Origin: Oscillospiraceae bacterium
Lineage (GTDB): Bacteria; Bacillota; Clostridia; Oscillospirales; Oscillospiraceae
Direction: 5' to 3'
DNA length: 38,927 bases
Assembly (NCBI GenBank): GCA_017501695.1
Contig: JAFVWL010000060.1
Span: forward strand, 1 to 38,927
This document shows, one piece after another, positions 33,195 to 38,927 of this stretch; the stretch's first letter is position 1, and each line of letters opens with the position of its first letter. Under the pieces are notes generated by a model. The model was not told the origin of the DNA, did not search any database, and saw only the letters and a program-made list of their open reading frames with translations. The translations under genes were made by a program, and so were the position numbers.

Positions 33195-33645
33195 GCTGGT
33201 ACCGGTAACGGAGGATAACTGGAGAGATGCCGTGTTTCTTACCACGGACCCGGAACGCAGGATCCCTTTGGATGAAAAATGGATCGCCAATAATGCCTTT
33301 TCTATGCTGCAGTGCTGCTATGATAAGGATTGGGATTGCCGTATTCTGATGGACGGAGATACGGCGGTAGGCTTCGTGTTTATCGGTTACGACCGGGATG
33401 AAGACCGTTATCTGATGTGCCGGTACATGATTGATGTGGCCCATCAGAACAAAGGCTACGGGAAAGCTTTTTTGCCCATGGTCATCGATTTGATCCGGGG
33501 CCAATATGGCTGCCGGGATGTATTTACCTCGGTGCATGACGATAACGCGCATGCGCTGCATTTGTATACAAGCTTCGGCTTTGAACGGACAGAGGAAATG
33601 GACGCGGACGAACGGGTCTACGTCCTCCGTGGGGAAAATGTATGA
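33181..33645 (+). CDS. GNAT-family N-acetyltransferase
   Basis: A 154-residue acetyltransferase. Strand and loop order is typical: VGFVFIGYDRDEDRYLMCRYMID near 61-83, the acetyl-CoA pyrophosphate loop HQNKGYGKAF near 86-95, and the final NAHALHLYTSFGFERTEE near 122-139. It resembles the PaiA/BltD diamine acetyltransferase group; the substrate is uncertain. It starts inside the end of trmD with AGGAGG just upstream and overlaps sir2 by 4 bases, so an acetylase and a deacylase are co-translated. Confidence 0.88.
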   Translation: MKELKLVPVTEDNWRDAVFLTTDPERRIPLDEKWIANNAFSMLQCCYDKDWDCRILMDGDTAVGFVFIGYDRDEDRYLMCRYMIDVAHQNKGYGKAFLPMVIDLIRGQYGCRDVFTSVHDDNAHALHLYTSFGFERTEEMDADERVYVLRGENV

Positions 33646-34355
33646 CAAAACTGGAAAAACTTCAAAAATGGGTGGAAGAAAGCGAACGGATCGTCTTCTT
33701 CGGCGGTGCCGGTGTATCCACAGAGTCCGGAATACCGGATTTTCGCAGTGTGGACGGGCTGTACAGCCAAAAATTCGAGTACCCTCCGGAGACCATCATC
33801 AGCCACAGCTTCTATGAAGCCCGCCCGGAATATTTCTTCAATTTCTACCGGGAGAAGATGCTGCCCCTGGGCTTCGAGCCCAACATCACCCACCGGGTCC
33901 TGGCCCGCTGGGAGCGGGAAGGGAAGCTCTCCGCCGTGGTGACCCAGAACATTGACGGCCTGCACCAGAAGGCCGGGTCCGAAAAGGTCCTGGAGCTTCA
34001 CGGCAGCGTTCTGCGGAATTATTGTGTCCGCTGCGGAAAATTCCACACGGCGGAATTCGTCAGGGACAGCGCCGGGGTGCCCATCTGCCAGTGCGGCGGC
34101 ATCGTGAAACCCGATGTGGTGCTCTATGAGGAACCCCTGAAGGGTCACGTCATCGACGCCGCCGTGGATGCCATTTACGGGGCGGACCTGCTGATCGTAG
34201 CCGGAACCAGCCTGACGGTGTATCCGGCGGCGGGGCTGGTGAATTATTACCGGGGCAAGCGCCTGGTGCTGATCAACCGGGACAAGACCCCCTATGACAG
34301 CCGGGCAGATTTGGTGTTCCATACCTCCCTGGGAGAGATATTTTCCCAGCTATAA
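33642..34355 (+). CDS. NAD-dependent protein deacylase, Sir2 family
   Basis: Removes acyl groups from lysines using NAD+. The 237-residue sirtuin has GAGVSTESGIPDFRS near 23-37, TQNIDGLH near 101-108, the catalytic histidine in LELHGS near 119, a four-cysteine zinc site (CVRC near 128-131 and CQC near 149-151), and VAGTSLTVYPAAGL near 187-200. It overlaps the preceding GNAT gene by 4 bases, which suggests a paired function in reversible acetylation. It ends the operon; a hairpin follows 13 bases later. Confidence 0.94.
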   Translation: MTKLEKLQKWVEESERIVFFGGAGVSTESGIPDFRSVDGLYSQKFEYPPETIISHSFYEARPEYFFNFYREKMLPLGFEPNITHRVLARWEREGKLSAVVTQNIDGLHQKAGSEKVLELHGSVLRNYCVRCGKFHTAEFVRDSAGVPICQCGGIVKPDVVLYEEPLKGHVIDAAVDAIYGADLLIVAGTSLTVYPAAGLVNYYRGKRLVLINRDKTPYDSRADLVFHTSLGEIFSQL

Positions 34356-34361
34356 TAAGTC

Positions 34362-34392
34362 AAAAAAAGAGCCCAGCCGAAAGGCTGGGCTC
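34362..34392. terminator. Terminator hairpin, copy A, after sir2
   Basis: GAGCCCAGCC-GAAA-GGCTGGGCTC (34369-34392) is a perfect 10-base stem. The seven-A run just before it gives a U-tract only for - strand transcription. An identical hairpin is at 34760-34783. Downstream is TCAGCGTGTCAAAAAAGT, shared with the trmO end. Confidence 0.8.
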
Positions 34393-34422
34393 AGCGTGTC
34401 AAAAAAGTATCGAAAACAAGAG

Positions 34423-34568
34423 TGTCATTGCGAGGAGCCGCCCAAAAGGCGGCGACGTGGCAATCCGCATCCCCTAAAACCTGCGGTTTTAGGCGCACTT
34501 TCAGCAAGAAACGAAACATTTTGGAGAACGGATTGCCACACCAGTGTGCGCACTGGTTCGCAATGACA
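34423..34568. repeat. Dispersed inverted-repeat element (copy R4)
   Basis: A 146-base element, TGTCATTGCGAGGAGCCGCC to ACTGGTTCGCAATGACA. The left arm has GCCGCC-CAAAA-GGCGGC; the right arm has CCAGTG-TGCG-CACTGG. The centre contains an inner hairpin (CTAAAACCTGCGGTTTTAG). It is nearly the same as copy R5, with a short fragment (GAGATTGCCACACCAGC, 34579-34595) between them. The 434-base gap between sir2 and the LRR gene holds only these repeats and two terminator hairpins. Confidence 0.85.
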
Positions 34569-34600
34569 GGTTATTTTGAGAGATTGCCACACCAGCGTCA

Positions 34601-34745
34601 TGTCATTGCGAGGAGCCGCCGAAAAGGCGGCGACGTGGCAATCCGCATCCCCTAAAACCTGCGGCTTTAGGCGCACTTTCAGCTAAAACAAAACATTTTG
34701 GAGAACGGATTGCCACACCAGTCTGCGGACTGGTTCGCAATGACA
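34601..34745. repeat. Dispersed inverted-repeat element (copy R5)
   Basis: A direct repeat of R4, same structure over 145 bases. Differences include the loop of the left hairpin (GCCGCC-GAAAA-GGCGGC) and the right one (CCAGTC-TGCG-GACTGG), where both partners of the sixth pair have changed. Confidence 0.85.
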
Positions 34746-34759
34746 TATCATGAAAGAAT

Positions 34760-34783
34760 GAGCCCAGCCGAAAGGCTGGGCTC
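34760..34783. terminator. Terminator hairpin, copy B, beside the LRR gene
   Basis: The same 10-base stem and GAAA loop as 34369-34392. It lies 6 bases from the stop codon of the - strand LRR gene and is followed on the + strand by TTGTCATTATT. Confidence 0.8.
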
Positions 34784-34789
34784 TTGTCA

Positions 34790-36556
34790 TTATTCAGCTT
34801 CCGTGGGCTCCGTTTCCTCGGGAACGGGGATGACAACCTCCGTGGGGTTGTAATTGACGATGATGCTCTGCTGTTCCAGCATACTCACATCGATGACCTG
34901 GGTGCCGAAGAGGTTCACTTCGATCAGATTGGGGCAGTTGGCCAGGGGCTCCGCGGAGCGGATGCCGCTGTTGTAATCCACATTGATCTTGTTCAGGCTC
35001 TGGAGCATACTCAGGGGAGACAGGTCCGTGATCTGGTTATAGGACGCGTCGATGGACACCAGGGCGATATCCTTGGCCCAGGAGGGCAGGGCAGTGATGG
35101 CGTTGTAAGCGCAGTTCAGCCACCGCAGCTTTTTTGCCGGGGCCAGGGCGGTGATGTCCGTCAGGCTGTTGCCGGCGATGTTCAGGTCCACCAGCTCCGG
35201 GCAGGCCGCCAGTACCGAGATATCTTGCAGCTTGTTGTAGCTCACATCCAGCTTGGTAAGGCTGCTGAGGTTGTCCAGGTCCCCCAGCTCCGCAAGCTGA
35301 TTGTTCCCGGCGCTGAGCTCCCGAAGGCTGGGCAGGGAACAGACAGGATCCAGAGCGGTAATGGCGTTGTAGCTGACGTAGAGGACCTCCAGCTTCCGCA
35401 ATCCCTTGAGGGCCGTCAGATCCGTCAGGGCGTTGTGGCCCATGTACAGGGTCTTCAGATCGGTCATGGAGCTGATGGCGCTGATATCCCGGATGGAATT
35501 GTAGCTCAGGTCCAGATATTCCAGCCCGTAGGCCGCCGCCAGGGGGGAGATATCCGCCAGGCCGCACTGGGCAATGGTCAGCTCCTTCAGGGCGGGCAGG
35601 CCGGCGATGGCCGTCAGTGTCTGCTTGTCCGGCTCACAGCCGGTGACCGTCAGCTTTTCCAGCTTCGTCAGACCCGGCAGGAACCCAAGCTGGTCCGCCT
35701 TGGCGTTGTACAGGGTCAGGCTGGTCAGATTGGTCATGGCTGCCAGATCGGTGTACACCGTGGCTTCCATGGGCACCGTGAATTCCGTAATGGTCCACAG
35801 CTCGTCGGTGCGGATGGGGGCGGATTCCTCCGCGCCCAGGACCCGCCGGACCTCCGCTTCCACAGCGGGGTCGGCAAAGCGTACCTCCTCGATGACGCCG
35901 CCCAGCACATAGCCGTAGATGCCCAGGGGGCTGACCAGGCCGTTCTGGCCCACGGTCAGGGCGAAGATGGTGTTCTCGCCCAGGCTCAGGGGGATCTCTC
36001 CGGTGTACTCGTCCTCCCGGAGGGAGGGGTACTCCCGGTCGGTGCTGACCAGCAGCTTTCCAACCTCAGCGGACAGACCCACGGAAATGTACTCGGAATG
36101 GAAGCCCGGGGTGACGTTCACCGTGGGCACCGGGGGCCGCAGGGCAGCGAGCTGCTCCTTCAGGACCGGGTCTGAGATTTTGTCCAGCATATTCACCGCG
36201 TCCATGAGCTTGTCCTGCTCCACAAAGAGCTTGCTCAGGGCCATGTACAGCTCCACCGTGCCGTTTTTGGCGATGGCGTTGGTCAGGGTGAACTCGGCCT
36301 TGGTGTAATTGCCGTCGCCGCGGTACTGCTCCGCCAGCTCTATGGCCACGGCGGCGTCGTTGTCCGCGTGGGCATAGGCCAGGTCATAGAACCAGGCGGC
36401 AATGTCATGGCGGCCCTCGTCATCGAAATACCGGGCCTGGGTGATGAGCACATCCCGGGTGAACTCCCGGTCATATATCAGTAAGTACCAGACCGCGCAG
36501 CCCAGCACCGCCAGGGCCAGGACAATGGGCACGATCCGCTTCCAAGGATTCTTCAT
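34790..36556 (-). CDS. Leucine-rich-repeat membrane protein (internalin-like)
   Basis: A 588-residue protein, probably anchored outside the cell. Residues 8-27 are a membrane helix. Residues about 36-135 form TPR-like helices (AAWFYDLAYAHADND, NYTKAEFTLTNAI). Residues about 145-225 form a beta domain of the chitobiase C-terminal/Ig-like type. From about 275 to 560 there are roughly a dozen leucine-rich repeats of 21-23 residues (LEYLDLSYNSIRDISAI, LKTLYMGHNALTDLTAL). The acidic tail PEETEPTEAE closes it. The TTGACA-17-TATAAT promoter is strong. No enzyme motif is seen; a binding or scaffold role is likely. Confidence 0.85.
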   Translation of the reverse strand: MKNPWKRIVPIVLALAVLGCAVWYLLIYDREFTRDVLITQARYFDDEGRHDIAAWFYDLAYAHADNDAAVAIELAEQYRGDGNYTKAEFTLTNAIAKNGTVELYMALSKLFVEQDKLMDAVNMLDKISDPVLKEQLAALRPPVPTVNVTPGFHSEYISVGLSAEVGKLLVSTDREYPSLREDEYTGEIPLSLGENTIFALTVGQNGLVSPLGIYGYVLGGVIEEVRFADPAVEAEVRRVLGAEESAPIRTDELWTITEFTVPMEATVYTDLAAMTNLTSLTLYNAKADQLGFLPGLTKLEKLTVTGCEPDKQTLTAIAGLPALKELTIAQCGLADISPLAAAYGLEYLDLSYNSIRDISAISSMTDLKTLYMGHNALTDLTALKGLRKLEVLYVSYNAITALDPVCSLPSLRELSAGNNQLAELGDLDNLSSLTKLDVSYNKLQDISVLAACPELVDLNIAGNSLTDITALAPAKKLRWLNCAYNAITALPSWAKDIALVSIDASYNQITDLSPLSMLQSLNKINVDYNSGIRSAEPLANCPNLIEVNLFGTQVIDVSMLEQQSIIVNYNPTEVVIPVPEETEPTEAE

Positions 36557-36595
36557 AAAATCGCTCCGATTGGTAATTTGTTATTATTTGTAATG

Positions 36596-36624
36596 ATTAT
36601 ACTTGCTGGGGCGAATGATGTCAA
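36596..36624 (-). promoter_or_regulatory. Consensus promoter of the LRR gene
   Basis: On the - strand TTGACA (36619-36624) and TATAAT (36596-36601) are 17 bases apart, a perfect housekeeping promoter 40 bases before the ATG. Confidence 0.9.
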
Positions 36625-36641
36625 GTCCTGCGGTCAAATTC

Positions 36642-36665
36642 CCGGAATCTGCCACCGGATTCCGG
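36642..36665. other. Inverted repeat between divergent LRR and SpoIID-like genes
   Basis: CCGGAATC (36642-36649) and GATTCCGG (36658-36665) form an 8-base palindrome with an 8-base centre. It may be an operator or leader hairpin for the gene at 36713, for which no good promoter is seen. Confidence 0.4.
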
Positions 36666-36712
36666 CAAATTCCAACCTTCCGCCGGGATACAATGGAACC
36701 GGAGGGATGGCT

Positions 36713-37678
36713 ATGAAACAAAAGGGTAGGGAACTGGCGCTGGCCCTGGTATTTGGGCTGCTGCTGCCCATGCTGATGGTCCACGGGGCCGGGAATCTGG
36801 CGGGGGTCTATGTTCCTCCGGCTCCCACGGACCCACCCGGCACCACCGGTCCGGCAGGCGCTCCGGAGGTCCGGGTGCGAATGGAGGAGGAAACCGTCAC
36901 CATGGACCTGGAGGAATACCTGGTGGGGGTGGTCCTGGGGGAGATGCCCGCCTCCTTTGAACCGGAGGCCCTGAAGGCCCAGGCGGTGGTGGCCCGGACC
37001 TACACCCTGCGGCGGCACACCACGGCGCCCAAGCACCCGGAGGGCGGGGTCTGCACGGACCCGGCCTGCTGCCAGGCCTGGCGTGACCCGGCGGAATGTG
37101 ATTCTGAGAACCTGGAAAAGGTCCGCCGGGCGGTGCTGGATACGGCGGGGCTGGTGCTGACCTATGAAGGAGCGCTCATCGAGGCCACCTATTTCGCCAG
37201 CTCCGGGGGCCGCACCGAGGACGCGGTGGCGGTCTGGGGCAGTGACCTGCCCTACCTGCAGGCGGTGGACAGCCCGGAGGAAGCCTACGCCGACCGTGAT
37301 ATGGCAACGGTGACCATGACGGCAGCGGAATTTTCCGATGCCCTGGGCCTGACCCTCTCCGGCAGTCCCGGCTCCTGGGTCCGGTCCGTAACCTATACCA
37401 ACGGCGGCGGGGTGGAGACCATGGACATCGGGGGCCATGTGTTCCGGGGCACGGAGCTGCGAAGCCTCCTGGGCCTGCGGTCCACCGCCTTTGTGATCTC
37501 GGCCTCCGCCGATGGGGTCACCGTTACCACCCGGGGCCACGGCCACCGGGTGGGCATGAGCCAGTACGGTGCCCAGGCCATGGCCCTGGATGGCAGCACC
37601 TTCGACGAGATCCTGGCCCATTATTACCGGGGCACGATCCTGGAGGAATCCATTGACATTGTGGGGCTTTTGGGCTAA
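36713..37678 (+). CDS. SpoIID/LytB-domain protein
   Basis: Predicted secreted or membrane-anchored lytic transglycosylase of the SpoIID family, which in spore formers trims septal peptidoglycan during engulfment. The 321-residue protein has an N-terminal hydrophobic segment (about 8-24), a Pro/Gly-rich linker, and the SpoIID domain: [20 protein letters not shown] with presumed catalytic E77, SSGGRTEDA near 161, and [17 protein letters not shown] near 275. The metal region reads CTDPACC (C114, C119, C120), where I recall C-x4-H-C in characterised proteins. ATG 36713 lies 7 bases after GGAGG; a frame reaching 36578 is rejected. Sporulation itself is not proven, as LytB-type proteins exist in non-spore-formers. 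Confidence 0.85.
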   Translation: MKQKGRELALALVFGLLLPMLMVHGAGNLAGVYVPPAPTDPPGTTGPAGAPEVRVRMEEETVTMDLEEYLVGVVLGEMPASFEPEALKAQAVVARTYTLRRHTTAPKHPEGGVCTDPACCQAWRDPAECDSENLEKVRRAVLDTAGLVLTYEGALIEATYFASSGGRTEDAVAVWGSDLPYLQAVDSPEEAYADRDMATVTMTAAEFSDALGLTLSGSPGSWVRSVTYTNGGGVETMDIGGHVFRGTELRSLLGLRSTAFVISASADGVTVTTRGHGHRVGMSQYGAQAMALDGSTFDEILAHYYRGTILEESIDIVGLLG

Positions 37679-37712
37679 AATAGAGGAAAATTACCGCGAA
37701 GGAGAATGCGAT

Positions 37713-38654
37713 TTGCCCATTCGGATCCCCAATGACCTGCCCGCCGCCGGAACGCTGCAGCAGGAGAATATTTTCGTCATGACCCAGCACCGGGCTCTGA
37801 CCCAGGACATCCGTCCCCTGGAGATCGTGCTGCTGAACCTGATGCCCACCAAGATCGCCACGGAGACCCAGCTCTCCCGGCTCCTGGGCAATACCCCCCT
37901 CCAGGTGAACCTGGAGCTCATGCACACCACCTCCCACAAGTCCAAAAACGTATCCGAGGACCATATGCTGGCCTTCTACAAGAGCTTCGACGAACTGAAG
38001 CACCGGAAATTCGACGGCATGGTCATCACCGGAGCCCCGGTGGAGCATATGCCCTTTGAGGAAGTGGACTACTGGAAGGAGCTGACGGAGATCATGGAGT
38101 GGTCCAAGACCCATGTCCATAGCACCTTCCATATCTGCTGGGGTGCCCAGGCGGGTCTGTACTATCACTACGGCATCCGGAAGCACCGGCTCCCGGAGAA
38201 GCTCTTCGGTGTCTACCCCCATGAGAAGGACTATAAGCGGTCCATCCTCCTGCGGGGCTTTGACGATGTGTTCTATGTGCCCCATTCCCGGCACACCACG
38301 GTGCTCCGGGAGGATATCGAGGCGGTGCCCGGGCTGAAGATCATCGCCTCCTCTCCGGAGGCCGGGGTCTACGCCGTTATGAGCAAGGAGGGCCGGCAAA
38401 TTTTCATCACCGGCCATTCCGAGTACGACCCGGAGACTCTGCGCAATGAGTACCTGCGGGACAAGAACCTGGGCCTGCCCATCCACCCGCCGGTGAATTA
38501 TTTCCCCGGTGACGACGATACCCAGGATCCCATCGTCCGCTGGCGGGGCCATGCCAACCTGCTGTTCTCCAACTGGCTCAACTATTTCGTGTACCAGACC
38601 ACACCCTATGACATTATGACCATCGGACAGCCGCGGGATGGAGCTGAGAGTTGA
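37713..38654 (+). CDS. metA: Homoserine O-acyltransferase MetA (predicted acetyl-CoA type)
   Basis: Activates homoserine for methionine synthesis. The 313-residue protein starts at TTG 37713, 8 bases after AAGGAG, matching the family N-terminus ([10 protein letters not shown]). The catalytic triad is visible at the standard positions: C142 in [10 protein letters not shown]235 and E237 in GHSEYD. Residue 111 is Glu ([11 protein letters not shown]). In this family Glu111 goes with acetyl-CoA and Gly111 with succinyl-CoA, so the product is probably O-acetylhomoserine despite the usual succinyltransferase name. It follows the SpoIID-like gene by 34 bases. Its stop codon and last residues lie in a heptamer repeat, so the C-terminus (GAES) may vary between strains. 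Confidence 0.95.
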   Translation: MPIRIPNDLPAAGTLQQENIFVMTQHRALTQDIRPLEIVLLNLMPTKIATETQLSRLLGNTPLQVNLELMHTTSHKSKNVSEDHMLAFYKSFDELKHRKFDGMVITGAPVEHMPFEEVDYWKELTEIMEWSKTHVHSTFHICWGAQAGLYYHYGIRKHRLPEKLFGVYPHEKDYKRSILLRGFDDVFYVPHSRHTTVLREDIEAVPGLKIIASSPEAGVYAVMSKEGRQIFITGHSEYDPETLRNEYLRDKNLGLPIHPPVNYFPGDDDTQDPIVRWRGHANLLFSNWLNYFVYQTTPYDIMTIGQPRDGAES

Positions 38655-38672
38655 GAGTTGAGAGTTGAGAGT
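38645..38672. repeat. Tandem heptamer TGAGAGT x4 at the metA stop
   Basis: Four perfect TGAGAGT copies run from 38645 to 38672. The second copy supplies the metA stop codon (38652-38654). A T-run follows. Confidence 0.85.
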
Positions 38673-38677
38673 TTTTG

Positions 38678-38780
38678 CCGCCGGAGCCCTGGCGCCCCCA
38701 CAGGGGGAGCTGTCAGCGAAGCTGACTGAGGGGGTGTCCCATCGAAAGAAGCGCATTCCGCCACAATCACCGCCGGAGCC
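38678..38780. repeat. Hairpin-rich segment flanked by an 11-base direct repeat
   Basis: Two small hairpins are adjacent: CCCCC-ACA-GGGGG (38695-38707) and GTCAGC-GAA-GCTGAC (38712-38726), followed by GAGGGGGTGTCCC. The segment is bounded by CCGCCGGAGCC at 38678-38688 and 38770-38780. I recall similar CCCCCACAGGGGGAGCTGTCAGC-type repeats from related clostridial genomes. Insertion with target duplication is possible but unproven. Confidence 0.5.
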
Positions 38781-38825
38781 TGTCATTCCGAGCCAGTCCG
38801 CTTAAGTGGTGTGGCAATCTCCGGC
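38781..38825. repeat. Short or truncated dispersed repeat (copy R6)
   Basis: TGTCATTCCGAGCCAGTCCG...TGGTGTGGCAATCTCCGG looks like only the outer arms of the R-family joined together, with the centre missing. Confidence 0.6.
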
Positions 38826-38835
38826 CCCAAAACCA

Positions 38836-38927
38836 CGTCATTCCGAGCCGGTGCGCACACTGGCGTGGGAATCCCGTGGTTTTTCAAACATTTCTTGTCA
38901 AAAATCGTACATTTCCACCTTAATTTA
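38836..38927. repeat. Dispersed inverted-repeat element (copy R7), cut by the window end
   Basis: CGTCATTCCGAGCC, then GTG-CGCA-CAC and GGCGTGGGAATCCCGTGG, matches 23845 onward with only a few differences as far as ATTAATTTA/CTTAATTTA. The right arm lies beyond the window. Confidence 0.8.

Noticed and set aside
34423-34745. Two similar repeats in tandem suggesting a CRISPR array
   Set aside because: Repeats are about 145 bases, inverted and hairpin-forming, without unique spacers of regular length or cas genes.
36689-36694. TACAAT as the -10 of the SpoIID-like gene
   Set aside because: No matching -35, and the transcript would begin at the ribosome site.
1-38927. tRNA or rRNA genes, phage or conjugation genes, toxin-antitoxin pairs
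   Set aside because: None seen; the only rRNA-related item is the intervening-sequence-family protein gene at 16567.

Overview
The window reads as chromosomal DNA of a GC-rich, low-oxygen-adapted Firmicute, most likely a gut clostridium of the Oscillospiraceae/Ruminococcaceae type. Grounds for this: the ylxM-ffh-rpsP-khpA-rimM-trmD gene order typical of Firmicutes, a type 1B PyrD/PyrK dihydroorotate dehydrogenase, a SpoIID-family protein, strong Shine-Dalgarno sites in front of nearly every gene, TTGACA/TATAAT promoters, and dispersed hairpin repeats. The lineage is inferred from gene content, not from a marker search.

Layout. 1-189: a nested palindrome, no gene. 190-9875: a pyrimidine block on the + strand (carB, pyrK, pyrD, pyrF, a HAD phosphatase, a Na/Pi symporter, pyrE, pyrB). 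PyrB carries an extra C-terminal zinc domain matching the PyrI zinc domain. 9983-10146: a consensus promoter, a ZTP (pfl) riboswitch and its terminator. 10160-21986: a de novo purine block (purE, purC, purF-like, purM, purN, PurO-type IMP cyclohydrolase, stand-alone AICAR transformylase, purD, purL). It is interrupted by an AT-rich cassette encoding a four-helix-bundle protein of the 23S rRNA intervening-sequence family. The purine block converts PRPP toward IMP, but purB and purK are not here, and the PurF homologue lacks a recognisable glutaminase active site.

22103-23794: a membrane-anchored polysaccharide deacetylase with four Ig-like repeats. 24021-27192 (- strand): a zinc ABC transporter (znuA, znuC, znuB) followed by trmO. 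27291-28554 (- strand): a 76-residue small protein and a zinc-ribbon/LRR_5 membrane protein, the latter divergent from a GNAT gene (28663-29325) across a symmetrical palindromic promoter region. 29342-34355: ylxM, ffh, rpsP, khpA, rimM, trmD, a GNAT acetyltransferase and a Sir2 deacylase. 34790-36556 (- strand): a leucine-rich-repeat membrane protein. 36713-38654: a SpoIID-domain protein and metA, whose Glu111 predicts acetyl-CoA use. 38655 to the end: tandem heptamers and dispersed repeats.

A family of dispersed inverted-repeat elements of about 100-150 bp (23845, 31122, 31841, 34423, 34601, 38781, 38836) sits in the gaps between genes. Its internal hairpins covary. Twice, the repeat cluster lies between two copies of the same terminator hairpin in a convergent intergenic region. 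Nothing here looks like a whole new defence or biosynthetic system. The most notable points are the glutaminase-dead PurF homologue, the PyrB-PyrI zinc-domain fusion, the split PurH, the intervening-sequence-like cassette in the purine operon, and the repeat/terminator architecture.
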